Assembly (NCBI RefSeq): GCF_900452865.1
Contig: NZ_UGOZ01000001.1
Location: forward strand, 2,170,001-2,234,000
Reading direction: 5' to 3'
DNA length: 64,000 bases
Origin: Legionella taurinensis
GTDB taxonomy: Bacteria; Pseudomonadota; Gammaproteobacteria; Legionellales; Legionellaceae
In this document: piece by piece, positions 46,026 to 54,878 of the stretch
How the letters are laid out: every line of letters begins with the position of its first letter
How positions within the stretch are numbered: the stretch's first letter is position 1
Notes under the pieces: model-generated
What the model saw: only the letters and a program-made list of their open reading frames with translations
Databases searched by the model: none
What the model was told of the DNA's origin: nothing
Position numbers and translations under genes: made by a program

Positions 46026-48401
46026 ATGAAAAAGCCAGCCTATTTTTGGCGTAAAGGCCTTTGGGCATTATGCAGCCTTTTCTTTTTATTGGTTATTGGC
46101 GTCAGCTTTCTTTATATCTACCTTGAAAGCCAGTTGCCCGATATTGATTTTTTAAAAACCGTGCAATTGCAGGTGCCTTTGCGTATTTATACGCAGGAAG
46201 GCCTGTTAATTCAAGAATACGGTGAAAAAAGACGCATCCCCTTAACCTATGACGAGATTCCCAAAACCCTGGTGTATGCCCTGCTCGCCACAGAAGATCA
46301 GCGTTTCTTTGAACACCCGGGCGTTGATATTTTTGGCTTGGGCCGTGCAACCTTGCGCATGATTAAGACCGGTACCAAATCCCAGGGCGGTAGTACCATC
46401 ACCATGCAGGTGGCGCGTAACTTCCTCTTAAGCCGTAAAAAAACCTTTCTGCGCAAATTCAATGAAATCCTGCTCGCCATTAAAATTGATCGCGAACTGA
46501 GCAAAGAAAAAATTCTCGAGTTGTATCTTAATAAAATTTACCTTGGCAACCGCGCTTACGGCGTAGGCGCTGCCGCGATTATCTATTATGGCAAGCCATT
46601 AAAGGAATTGAACCTCGCGGAACTGGCCATGATTGCCGGATTACCGCAGGCGCCGTCCACCCAAAATCCCATTGTCAATCCTGTGGCCGCCAAAAAGCGC
46701 CGCGACCATGTGCTTGAACGGCTTTTGGAAGAAAAATACATCACCAAAGCCCAATACGATGAGGCGGTTAAACAGCCGGTCACGGCACGCTATCACGGCA
46801 CCAATATCCAGGTGAAAGCGCCTTATGTGGCGGAAATGATCCGTCAATCGCTTTATGAGCATTTTGGCGAAAAAGCCTATACCAAAGGGTACAAAGTCTA
46901 TACCACCATCAAAGGCCCTCTGCAGCTCACAGCCAATGAGGTCATCGAAAATCATCTGATTGCTTACGATCACCGTCATGGCTACCGCGGCCCGGTCACT
47001 CATTTTGACGCCATTCAGGGGAAATCGCCCGATGAACTGCGCAAACTCCTCAGCAAATACCCGACGGTAAACCACCTTGAGCCGGCACTCATCGTCGCTG
47101 TGGCCAACCGACAGGCGCAGGCCATTTCCCGTCAGGGAGAGGAATTGACCATTCCCTGGGAGGGTCTCTCCTGGGCAAGGCCTGCCTTGCGCAAGGGGTG
47201 GGTTGGTAAAGCGCCGGCTAACGCCAGTCAGGTGGTTCATGTCGGCGATGTCGTCTATGTCCGAAACAAGGATAACCAATGGTCTTTAACCCAGATTCCG
47301 GAAGCGGAAGGGGCGTTAGTGGCCATGAATCCTAAAAATGGTGCCTTGGAAGCATTAGTCGGCGGATTTAATTTTGAAAAGAGCAAATTTAATCGCGCCA
47401 CCCAATCCAGTCGCCAACCGGGCTCAAGCTTTAAACCCTTCATTTATGCCGCCGCATTGAATAAAGGGTATACCTTGGCCACTTTGGTCAATGATGCTCC
47501 GATCGTGGTGGATGATCCCAGCCAACCCACCATGTGGCGTCCACACAACGACAACCAGACCTTTGGCGGCCCCACCCGCCTGAAAGAAGCCTTGGTCCGC
47601 TCACGCAACCTGGTGTCCATTCGCGTGCTCGATGATTTGGGTTTGGATTATGCCATTGATTTCGCCACTCATTTTGGCTTCCATAAAGAAAACCTGCCGC
47701 GCGCCCTGTCGCTGGCGCTGGGCACTTTAACCGTAAGCCCCATTGATTTAACCGCTGCCTACGCGGTCTTTGCCAATGGCGGTTATAAAATTGAACCTTA
47801 CATCATTGATCACATTACCGACAACGACGGCAAAGTGTTATTGCAGCAGAAGCCGGCCATCGCCTGTGAAGCCTGTGACCCTGAACAAGTGGATGCCTCC
47901 TCACGGGCACCGCGGGTCATTCCAGCCGATGTCGCCTTTTTAATGACGACTGCCATGAAAGACGTCGTGCAGCACGGCACGGCCCACGCTGCGCGCGCTC
48001 TTAACCGTCAGGACATCGCTGGCAAAACCGGGACGACCAACGATCAGGTCGATGCCTGGTTTGCCGGATTTAATCCGGATTTAGTGGTCGTCACCTGGGT
48101 AGGTTACGACAACCCCCGTTCCCTGCATGAATATGCTGCCAATCTGGCCTTACCCATGTGGATTGATTTCATGAAAGTGGCTTTGCACAAACAGCCGGAA
48201 CACGAATTCACCAAACCGGACAATATCGTCGCGGTACGCATCGATCCCGCCACCGGCCTGCTGGCCCGAAGCAATCAGGACAACGCCATCACTGAATATT
48301 TTCGGGAAGAAGACATCCCTGCCGATGATGCGCCGGGAGCTCAGGAATACTCCACCCCCACAACGCAGGATAGCCAGCAGAATCAGGACGATTTGTTTTA
48401 A
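46026..48401 (+). CDS. mrcA: Penicillin-binding protein 1A
   Basis: A 791-residue class A bifunctional peptidoglycan synthase. After a membrane anchor (residues about 10-33) the glycosyltransferase domain has the catalytic Glu90 in TEDQRFFEHPGVD and a GGSTITMQ motif. The transpeptidase domain has the active Ser467 in SSRQPGSSFKPF, a VRSRNLVS motif, and Lys667 in KTGTTND. It is the PonA/MrcA of the pilM-facing locus. The acidic Gln/Asp-rich C-terminal tail is short. Confidence 0.97.
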   Translation: MKKPAYFWRKGLWALCSLFFLLVIGVSFLYIYLESQLPDIDFLKTVQLQVPLRIYTQEGLLIQEYGEKRRIPLTYDEIPKTLVYALLATEDQRFFEHPGVDIFGLGRATLRMIKTGTKSQGGSTITMQVARNFLLSRKKTFLRKFNEILLAIKIDRELSKEKILELYLNKIYLGNRAYGVGAAAIIYYGKPLKELNLAELAMIAGLPQAPSTQNPIVNPVAAKKRRDHVLERLLEEKYITKAQYDEAVKQPVTARYHGTNIQVKAPYVAEMIRQSLYEHFGEKAYTKGYKVYTTIKGPLQLTANEVIENHLIAYDHRHGYRGPVTHFDAIQGKSPDELRKLLSKYPTVNHLEPALIVAVANRQAQAISRQGEELTIPWEGLSWARPALRKGWVGKAPANASQVVHVGDVVYVRNKDNQWSLTQIPEAEGALVAMNPKNGALEALVGGFNFEKSKFNRATQSSRQPGSSFKPFIYAAALNKGYTLATLVNDAPIVVDDPSQPTMWRPHNDNQTFGGPTRLKEALVRSRNLVSIRVLDDLGLDYAIDFATHFGFHKENLPRALSLALGTLTVSPIDLTAAYAVFANGGYKIEPYIIDHITDNDGKVLLQQKPAIACEACDPEQVDASSRAPRVIPADVAFLMTTAMKDVVQHGTAHAARALNRQDIAGKTGTTNDQVDAWFAGFNPDLVVVTWVGYDNPRSLHEYAANLALPMWIDFMKVALHKQPEHEFTKPDNIVAVRIDPATGLLARSNQDNAITEYFREEDIPADDAPGAQEYSTPTTQDSQQNQDDLF

Positions 48402-48407
48402 CCCTAC

Positions 48408-48434
48408 CGCCCCCTCTCCACTGCGGGAGGGGCG
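48408..48434 (+). terminator. Hairpin after mrcA
   Basis: CCCCTC (48411-48416) pairs with GAGGGG (about 48427-48432) directly after the mrcA stop. There is no clear T tract, so its strength as a terminator is doubtful. Confidence 0.45.
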
Positions 48435-48455
48435 CGCTTCACTCTGTCAAAGTAA

Positions 48456-48488
48456 ATTAATATTCTGTTAATCATTCTGAGTTAAAAT
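48456..48488 (+). promoter_or_regulatory. PmrA box and -10 element
   Basis: ATTAATATT-CT-GTTAATCAT (48456-48475) matches the Legionella PmrA consensus cTTAATATT-N2-cTTAATATT, with TTAAT cores exactly 11 bases apart. A -10-like TAAAAT (48483-48488) begins ten bases after the second core, the position expected for an OmpR/PhoB-family activator overlapping the -35. The next gene starts at 48518. Confidence 0.72.
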
Positions 48489-48517
48489 AGTTCAGAACTG
48501 AAAAACAAAAGATCCTT

Positions 48518-49546
48518 ATGTTTAACGCTTTATACCATCATTTTTTAGCTAAACAACAGCAATTTAATAGTGACTACCAAAACGCAACGCTGGAAGAGGT
48601 AGGCAAGGCCACTAAGGGCATATTAGCCTCACAAAATGCAGAAACATTAAACCAATTTCATTATGATGAGGCAAAACAGCGCGAGCATCAAATCGTCAGG
48701 CTGCTTTTAAATGATTTATACTGCAGAAAAATGCCGCCTGCTGAGAATGAAGTCGATTTAGAGAAATGGGAAGGATTAGAACAAGATTACACCTACCTGG
48801 AAGAACGATTGCTCAGTACGCAGGTCTATTTCGTAGGCAGGGAAGACCAGAAGGATGACGACTACCTCGAGGTTGTGGAAGACGAGGTTAAGAACCTGGA
48901 TGATTATATCCGAAAAACCGGGCTGGAAGGCGATATAGAACCATTTATTGCTGAGGATCCCACACGCGGGGAGATGGGGGATTTCCTCAGGCTCATGGCA
49001 GCGGTTAAACAAAACCACCTTAGCGCCGCATTAGTCCACTCTAACTATCGCGTGGGTCATTTAGAGAGGACTTACGCAACACTCACAGAACAATTTGAGC
49101 TGAAACATGGTCAATTAGCCCATCTGATGAGTCAATACGACGAACTCAAAACTCAACGTGAAAATCTGGAAAAATCCAATACCTGGGTTTATAAGTGGGG
49201 CATTCAGGCTGCCTGTCAGCAAGCGAACCGCTTTCAACGATTGGTTTTATGGGCTTTCAACTTTTTTACTTCCGAACCCATTCAGGATAGCGCGCGTAGA
49301 CTCCAGGGCGAGATCGGAAAAGCTTATACTGATACAACAGAAGTTTCCAAAAAAATATCGAGCTTGGGAAGTGAGGTTAATAAGCTCAATCAACGGTGCA
49401 AGGAAAAAGGCGACGATCTTAACCATGCTAAAAAAAGACAGGTGGAGATTGCAAAAATAATAACCCCAACCGGTGAAGCCGGTGCAATGTTAGAAGAAAC
49501 AATTCCGGAGCGGCCAGATGACACCCTGAGTTCATTTAGAATTTGA
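48518..49546 (+). CDS. Unknown 342-residue helical protein behind a PmrA box, candidate effector
   Basis: The family is not recognised. The protein is almost wholly helical and charged, with coiled-coil stretches at about 165-225 and 255-320. A mildly hydrophobic amphipathic segment (RFQRLVLWAFNFFTSEP) lies near residue 240 and could touch membrane. The C-terminal 25 residues carry a Glu-rich block (LEETIPERPDD) followed by SSFRI. That is, an acidic cluster then a hydrophobic residue near the end, as in Dot/Icm E-block signals. With the PmrA box upstream this is the best-supported effector candidate by regulation. Confidence 0.8.
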   Translation: MFNALYHHFLAKQQQFNSDYQNATLEEVGKATKGILASQNAETLNQFHYDEAKQREHQIVRLLLNDLYCRKMPPAENEVDLEKWEGLEQDYTYLEERLLSTQVYFVGREDQKDDDYLEVVEDEVKNLDDYIRKTGLEGDIEPFIAEDPTRGEMGDFLRLMAAVKQNHLSAALVHSNYRVGHLERTYATLTEQFELKHGQLAHLMSQYDELKTQRENLEKSNTWVYKWGIQAACQQANRFQRLVLWAFNFFTSEPIQDSARRLQGEIGKAYTDTTEVSKKISSLGSEVNKLNQRCKEKGDDLNHAKKRQVEIAKIITPTGEAGAMLEETIPERPDDTLSSFRI

Positions 49547-49558
49547 CTGGTTTGATTG

Positions 49559-49597
49559 CCTCCCTGCGGCACACTGTTTTCGAGTGACACAGGGAGG
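49559..49597. terminator. Hairpin between convergent genes
   Basis: CCTCCCTG (49559-49566) pairs with CAGGGAGG (49590-49597) over a long loop between the convergent 342-residue protein gene and ald. It lacks a good T tract on either strand. Confidence 0.45.
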
Positions 49598-49607
49598 GAT
49601 TTAAAGG

Positions 49608-50726
49608 TTAAACGGCCAACGCATCAGTTGCTGTCACGTATTCATAGCCCAAATCACGAGCCACGGCGTCATAGGTAATCATGCCTTTATGGACATTCAA
49701 GCCATTGAGTAAATGCCCATCGCTTAACAACGCCAGTTTGACCCCTTTCGTAACCAGACTCAAAACAAACGGCAATGTGGCATTATTTAAAGCGAAGGTC
49801 GACGTTCTCGGCACGGCACCGGGCATATTCGCTACGCAATAGTGCACGATGTCGTCCACGACATAGGTCGGTTCCTGATGGGTAGTCGGACGGCTGGTTT
49901 CAAAACACCCGCCCTGATCGATTGCCACATCAACCACCACCGAACCCGGACGCATGGCTTTAAGCATGGCGCGAGTCACAAGCTTTGGAGCCGCCGCACC
50001 GGGAACCAGCACGGCACCGATGACCAGATCCGCCGCTGTCACGTATTCTTCCAAGGCCCCGACGGTCGCATAAATGGTATTTAATTTGGCGCCAAATTGA
50101 AAATCCAGCTCCCTTAATCGGGTCAGGGATTTATCCAATACGGTAACCCGTGCTTCCATACCCATGGCCATTCGCGCCGCGTTAGTGCCGACGACACCAC
50201 CGCCGATCACCACGACATTGGCCGGTGCTACCCCGGGGACGCCGCCGAGTAAAACCCCACTGCCGCCCTGGGCCATCTCCAGACAGTGCGCTCCGGCCTG
50301 GATAGACATTCGGCCAGCCACTTGTGACATGGGGGTCAGCAGCGGCAAACCGCCGTCATTCTGTGTTACGGTTTCATAAGCAATAGCGGTCACACCCGAT
50401 TCTTTAAGAAGACGGGTCTGTTGCGGGTCAGGCGCCAAATGCAAATACGTGAACAACGTTTGCCCTTCACGCAGACGATGACACTCAATCGGCTGAGGCT
50501 CCTTGACTTTTACTATCAATTCTGCCCGTTCAAACACCTCATCGGCGGTATCGGCGAGTTGAGCACCGGCAGCAACGTATTGCTCATCCTTGATCCCAAT
50601 GCCATTCCCAGCACCTTTTTCAACCAGAACCGAGCCGCCGGCGCGAATAATTTCCTTCACACTTCCCGGTACAAGGCCCACCCGGTTCTCTTGTGGTTTA
50701 ATTTCCTTTGGAACACCAACCAACAT
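49608..50726 (-). CDS. ald: Alanine dehydrogenase
   Basis: A 372-residue NAD-dependent enzyme that converts L-alanine to pyruvate and ammonia. The N-terminus [20 protein letters not shown] is typical. The catalytic-lysine region VKVKEPQ and the His of YLHLAPD are present, and the Rossmann motif [18 protein letters not shown] lies near residue 172. It starts 2 bases after the etfA stop, so it is probably translated from the etfBA transcript. This pairing feeds alanine-derived carbon and the electron-transfer flavoprotein from one unit. Confidence 0.97.
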   Translation of the reverse strand: MLVGVPKEIKPQENRVGLVPGSVKEIIRAGGSVLVEKGAGNGIGIKDEQYVAAGAQLADTADEVFERAELIVKVKEPQPIECHRLREGQTLFTYLHLAPDPQQTRLLKESGVTAIAYETVTQNDGGLPLLTPMSQVAGRMSIQAGAHCLEMAQGGSGVLLGGVPGVAPANVVVIGGGVVGTNAARMAMGMEARVTVLDKSLTRLRELDFQFGAKLNTIYATVGALEEYVTAADLVIGAVLVPGAAAPKLVTRAMLKAMRPGSVVVDVAIDQGGCFETSRPTTHQEPTYVVDDIVHYCVANMPGAVPRTSTFALNNATLPFVLSLVTKGVKLALLSDGHLLNGLNVHKGMITYDAVARDLGYEYVTATDALAV

Positions 50727-50728
50727 AC

Positions 50729-51676
50729 TTAATTCCCCTTATACTGCTTTAATTGTTCGATCAACTGGGGGACTATTTCAAACAAATCACCCACTAAACC
50801 GTAATTGGCGATTTGGAAAATGGGAGCATCCTCATCCTTGTTAATCGCCACGATCACTTTTGAATCTTTCATTCCGGCCAGATGTTGTACCGCGCCTGAA
50901 ATACCAACGGCAATGTAAAGACCCGGCGCCACCACTTTTCCTGTTTGACCCACCTGGTAATCATTGGGAACAAAACCGGCATCAACAGCCGCGCGGGAGG
51001 CACCCACGGCAGCCCCGAGCACATCCGCCAGTTCCTCAATCAATTTGAATTTTTCAGCACTCTGCAAGCCGCGTCCGCCCGACACCACAATTTTGGCGCT
51101 TCCAAGATCGGGACGCTCGGACTGACTCAGTTCATGACGAATAAATCGGGTCTTTGTATCAACCGGGACAGCGTCAATCTGTTCAATGCAGCAAGGGCTT
51201 TGTTCAGAGAAAACCGGATCAAAAGCCGTGCTTCGAATAGTCATGATTTTAATGGGATCAAGCACCTTGACGGTCTCAATCGCATTGCCGGCGTACACGG
51301 GGTGTTCAAAGGTATCCTGGCTGACTATTTTGCTGACATCTGAAATTTGAACCATGTCCAGCGTGGCAGCAATACGCGGCAGCAGGTTTTTACCAAACGT
51401 CGAAGACGGCGCCAGAATGGCATTGAATGAACTCGCATTACTGACGATGAGCGGTGTTAAATTCTCAGCAAGAGCCTGCTGGTATTGTTCATGATCAATC
51501 CACCAGACGCTGTGCACACCGCTTAAACTGGCCGCCTGTTCAGCGACTGCTCTACAATCCTTACCTGCCACCAGCAGGGTAACATCGTCCCCCAACTCCT
51601 TCGCGGCCGCCAAGGTATTGCGGCTGGCAGGATGCAGGGTGCGATTGTCATGTTCGACTATAACTAAAGTGCTCAT
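50729..51676 (-). CDS. etfA: Electron transfer flavoprotein alpha subunit
   Basis: A 315-residue FAD-binding subunit that takes electrons from acyl-CoA and other dehydrogenases and passes them to ETF:quinone oxidoreductase. The FAD-binding signature is clear ([13 protein letters not shown] near residue 200, then [31 protein letters not shown] and [11 protein letters not shown]). It starts 12 bases after etfB, and ald follows after 2 bases. Confidence 0.97.
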   Translation of the reverse strand: MSTLVIVEHDNRTLHPASRNTLAAAKELGDDVTLLVAGKDCRAVAEQAASLSGVHSVWWIDHEQYQQALAENLTPLIVSNASSFNAILAPSSTFGKNLLPRIAATLDMVQISDVSKIVSQDTFEHPVYAGNAIETVKVLDPIKIMTIRSTAFDPVFSEQSPCCIEQIDAVPVDTKTRFIRHELSQSERPDLGSAKIVVSGGRGLQSAEKFKLIEELADVLGAAVGASRAAVDAGFVPNDYQVGQTGKVVAPGLYIAVGISGAVQHLAGMKDSKVIVAINKDEDAPIFQIANYGLVGDLFEIVPQLIEQLKQYKGN

Positions 51677-51688
51677 GCGTTCTCCTTA

Positions 51689-52438
51689 TTAAAGCACTTT
51701 GGCTTCGTGTTGTAATTTGTTAATCAGTTCAGCCACTGACTCCACTTTAACTCCGCCAGAACGGCTGGACGGGGCTTTGACGGAAATGATTTCAACATGA
51801 GGTTTTAATGACAGGCCCAGCGAGTTTATGTCCACGCTCTCCAGCGGTTTCTTCTTCGCTTTCATGATATTGGGCAGGCTGGCATAGCGCGGTTCGTTCA
51901 AGCGCAAATCCGTGCTGACCACCGCCGGCAGAGGCATGGCCAGGGTTTCAAGACCGCCGTCAATTTCACGGGTAACCTGGATGGTATTGCCTTCGATTGT
52001 CAATGCCGAGGCATAGGTGGCCTGCGGCCAATCCAGTAAGGCGGCGAGCATTTGCGGGGTTTGATTGTTGTCGCCGTCGATCGATTGTTTACCCATCAGA
52101 ATTAATTGTGGCGCCTCTTTTTCGCTGATTTTTTGCAGTATCCTCGCGACATCGAGACTGGTATGAGCCGTCTCGCTTTGAACATGGATGGCTCTGTCAG
52201 CGCCTAAGGCCAGGGCATGCCGTAAGGTTTCCTGACAGGCTACCGGTCCAATGGAAACGACAATCACCTCGCCCGCCAGTCCTTTTTCTTTTAAGCGGAT
52301 GGCTTCTTCAACTGCAATTTCATCAAACGGATTCATTGCCATTTTAATATTCTGGGTTTCAACGCCAGTCTGATCCGCCTTAACCCTGATTTTGACATAA
52401 GGGTCTATGACGCGCTTCACTGCCACTAGAATTTTCAT
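51689..52438 (-). CDS. etfB: Electron transfer flavoprotein beta subunit
   Basis: A 249-residue AMP-binding partner of EtfA. MKILVAVKRVIDPYVKI, the AMNPFDEIAVEEAIRLKE segment and the recognition loop EPRYASLPNIMKAKKKPLE are all present. ATG 52438 is preferred over an in-frame start 12 bases upstream. It is the first gene of the etfB-etfA-ald unit. Confidence 0.97.
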   Translation of the reverse strand: MKILVAVKRVIDPYVKIRVKADQTGVETQNIKMAMNPFDEIAVEEAIRLKEKGLAGEVIVVSIGPVACQETLRHALALGADRAIHVQSETAHTSLDVARILQKISEKEAPQLILMGKQSIDGDNNQTPQMLAALLDWPQATYASALTIEGNTIQVTREIDGGLETLAMPLPAVVSTDLRLNEPRYASLPNIMKAKKKPLESVDINSLGLSLKPHVEIISVKAPSSRSGGVKVESVAELINKLQHEAKVL

Positions 52439-52543
52439 AGTGTTCCTCACTGGATTTTAAATTTAGTCTGCATCTTGCCAGATGTCGCTAAAGAAAAACA
52501 AGGCGTATCCCTTGTTTCACCCTACCCATCTCAAGCTGATTTC

Positions 52544-53422
52544 TCATCTTGTTCCACAACCAAGCGTTTGTAAATAATGGCGAAAGGATTCACCGATTTC
52601 AGGGTGTTTCAATCCCAGTTCCACCGTGGCCTGAATGTAACCCAATTTGGAACCGCAGTCGTAACGGCGGCCGCGGAATTGAAAAACCGATACGGATTCA
52701 CGCGACAAAAGACGCTGAATGGCATCCGTTAACTGGATTTCACCTCGATGATCCGGTTTCGTCTCTTTCAGGCAGGAAAAAATGCCCGGGGTAAAAACAT
52801 AACGGCCGACCGCGGCGAGATTCGAGGTAGCCGCTTCCCGTTGAGGTTTTTCGATGATGGCCTTGATCTGGGAATAATCGGCCTCGCGATTATCGACTTC
52901 AACCACGCCATACTGATGCACGTCCTCCCAGGGGACAGGCTGTACTGCCAGCAGGGAATGATTTGCCGAGTCGAAATACTCGGTCATGGCCGCTAAACAG
53001 GGAAGCCTGGCATCGTCAATCAGATCATCGGCCAACAGAACTGCGAAAGGTTCATTGCCCACCACGTGCTCAGCGCATAACACCGCATGCCCCAATCCCA
53101 GGGGTTGATTTTGCCGGACATAGGTAAAATGAATGCCCTCCGGCGACACATTTTTCACCAGCGACAACAAATGGTCCCGTCCCTGCTCCTGCAGGCGGCT
53201 TTCCAGTTCGAATTGATTGTCAAAATGATCTTCAATGGACCGTTTTCCCGCACTGGTAATAAAAATCATGTGGGTAATTCCGGCCCGAACGGCTTCCTCC
53301 ACCGCATATTGAATCAGGGGCTTATCCACAATGGGCAACATTTCTTTGGGGTTAGCCTTGGTAGCGGGGAGAAAACGTGATCCCAGACCCGCGACCGGAA
53401 ATACCGCTTTAGTAATTTGCAT
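52544..53422 (-). CDS. galU: UTP-glucose-1-phosphate uridylyltransferase
   Basis: A 292-residue GalU that makes UDP-glucose. It has the nucleotide-binding loop AGLGSRFLPATKANPKEMLP near residue 10 and the VEKPQ-like IIEKPQ near 165. ATG 53422 has AGGAG seven bases upstream. It follows ugd with a 24-base gap, so UDP-glucose and UDP-glucuronate enzymes are made together, probably for cell-envelope polysaccharide or lipid A sugars. Confidence 0.96.
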   Translation of the reverse strand: MQITKAVFPVAGLGSRFLPATKANPKEMLPIVDKPLIQYAVEEAVRAGITHMIFITSAGKRSIEDHFDNQFELESRLQEQGRDHLLSLVKNVSPEGIHFTYVRQNQPLGLGHAVLCAEHVVGNEPFAVLLADDLIDDARLPCLAAMTEYFDSANHSLLAVQPVPWEDVHQYGVVEVDNREADYSQIKAIIEKPQREAATSNLAAVGRYVFTPGIFSCLKETKPDHRGEIQLTDAIQRLLSRESVSVFQFRGRRYDCGSKLGYIQATVELGLKHPEIGESFRHYLQTLGCGTR

Positions 53423-53446
53423 ACACACACTCCTTGCGAGACTGGA

Positions 53447-54832
53447 TTAAACGATTTCTTCGTGAACACTGGCTTCTTCTGGTGCATTCTGACGAAGGGG
53501 TTGATTGACCTCCGGACGGCCAACGGAATAATAAAGCAAACCCGCCTGGGTTGCTGCCTCTAAACAGTAACAGTTGCGGCCATCAAAAACCGGTGCTGTG
53601 CCCAGCTGCTTTTGTAATTCAACCAGGGGATAATGCTTAAACTCTGGCCACTCGGTAATAATGGCTAAGGCATGGAGCTTGTGCTGCAGCACGTCCCGTG
53701 CGCTGCTTAGCCAGGTAATTGCGGCCTCCCCTTTGAACAGTTCTCGAGCAGGGTTCATGGCGGCCGGATCATAAACAAACACATTGGCTTTTGCGTCAAG
53801 CAACGCCTTAAGAATAACCAGACTGCTGGCTTCCCGCAAATCATCCGTCCCCGGTTTAAAGGCTAAACCCCATAGGCCAATGTTCAATCCAGCCAGTTTT
53901 TCATTAAAAAAGGTAGACAACTGCCTAACCAGCCATTGCTTTTGCTGGTGGTTAACCCGTTCCACTGCATCGAGCAATCGCGTTTCAAGCCCCGCAAGTC
54001 TCGCACTATGGCTTAAAGCCTTCACATCCTTGGGGAAACAGGAACCGCCATAGCCAATACCAGGCTGGAGAAAATGAGGTCCAATGCGATGATCAAGTGC
54101 CATGCCTTCGCGTACCTCGTCGATGTTGGCGCCCGTCTGTTGCGCCAGCTGACTGATGTAATTGATAAAACTGATTTTGGTCGCAAGCAACGCATTGGCC
54201 GCGTATTTGGTTAACTCGGCTGAACGCTGGCTCATGGTCAGCAGCGGAATGCCTTTTTGAACCAGCGGTTCATAAAAACGGGTCAGGGTGTCAAGCGCCG
54301 CACGGTTGCCGCCTATCACAATACGATCAGCGTTTAAAAAATCATAAACCGCGGAGCCCTCTCGTAAAAACTCAGGATTGGAAGCCAGATGAATACGCTG
54401 GTTTTTTTTCTGTTCCTGCAACTGCCGATGCACATGCGCGGCAAGCAAATCCCCCGTACCCACGGGAACCGTGGATTTGATGACCAGGACCCCATCGGTT
54501 GCGGCATGCTTGACCACCTGGGAAGCAACATCGTACACCTGCGACAGATCCGCACTGCCATCCTCCCGACCGGGGGTACCCACGGCGATAATATGCAGAG
54601 ACGCTGAAGGCACCGCTTCGCTTAAATTGCTGGTAAAGACTAAGCGGTTAGCGTGGATCTGCTCCTTGAGCATCGCAGGCAACCCCTCTTCATGGAGGGG
54701 GCACTGCCCGTCAAGCAGCGCAGCAATCCGCGCCTCGTCAACATCGACACAAACCACCCGATGCCCCATGTGTGCAAAACAAGCCGCTGACACCAACCCC
54801 ACATAACCCGCGCCATAGACAACAACGTTCAT
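53447..54832 (-). CDS. ugd: UDP-glucose 6-dehydrogenase
   Basis: A 461-residue NAD-dependent enzyme that oxidises UDP-glucose to UDP-glucuronate. The Rossmann motif GAGYVGLVSAACFA is at the N-terminus, and the catalytic Cys265 is in GYGGSCFPKDVKAL. The C-terminal domain has GLAFKPGTDDLREASS. ATG 54832 gives the standard N-terminus. It is transcribed ahead of galU. UDP-glucuronate is the entry to aminoarabinose synthesis, but no arnA-like gene is in the window. Confidence 0.96.
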   Translation of the reverse strand: MNVVVYGAGYVGLVSAACFAHMGHRVVCVDVDEARIAALLDGQCPLHEEGLPAMLKEQIHANRLVFTSNLSEAVPSASLHIIAVGTPGREDGSADLSQVYDVASQVVKHAATDGVLVIKSTVPVGTGDLLAAHVHRQLQEQKKNQRIHLASNPEFLREGSAVYDFLNADRIVIGGNRAALDTLTRFYEPLVQKGIPLLTMSQRSAELTKYAANALLATKISFINYISQLAQQTGANIDEVREGMALDHRIGPHFLQPGIGYGGSCFPKDVKALSHSARLAGLETRLLDAVERVNHQQKQWLVRQLSTFFNEKLAGLNIGLWGLAFKPGTDDLREASSLVILKALLDAKANVFVYDPAAMNPARELFKGEAAITWLSSARDVLQHKLHALAIITEWPEFKHYPLVELQKQLGTAPVFDGRNCYCLEAATQAGLLYYSVGRPEVNQPLRQNAPEEASVHEEIV

Positions 54833-54878
54833 AACGTCTCTCAAATCAATTAGTAGTAATAAAAATCAAGGGCCCTCG

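Noticed and set aside
46641-47279. 212-residue minus-strand frame inside mrcA
   Set aside because: mrcA motifs read through on the plus strand; the antisense frame has no recognisable protein features.
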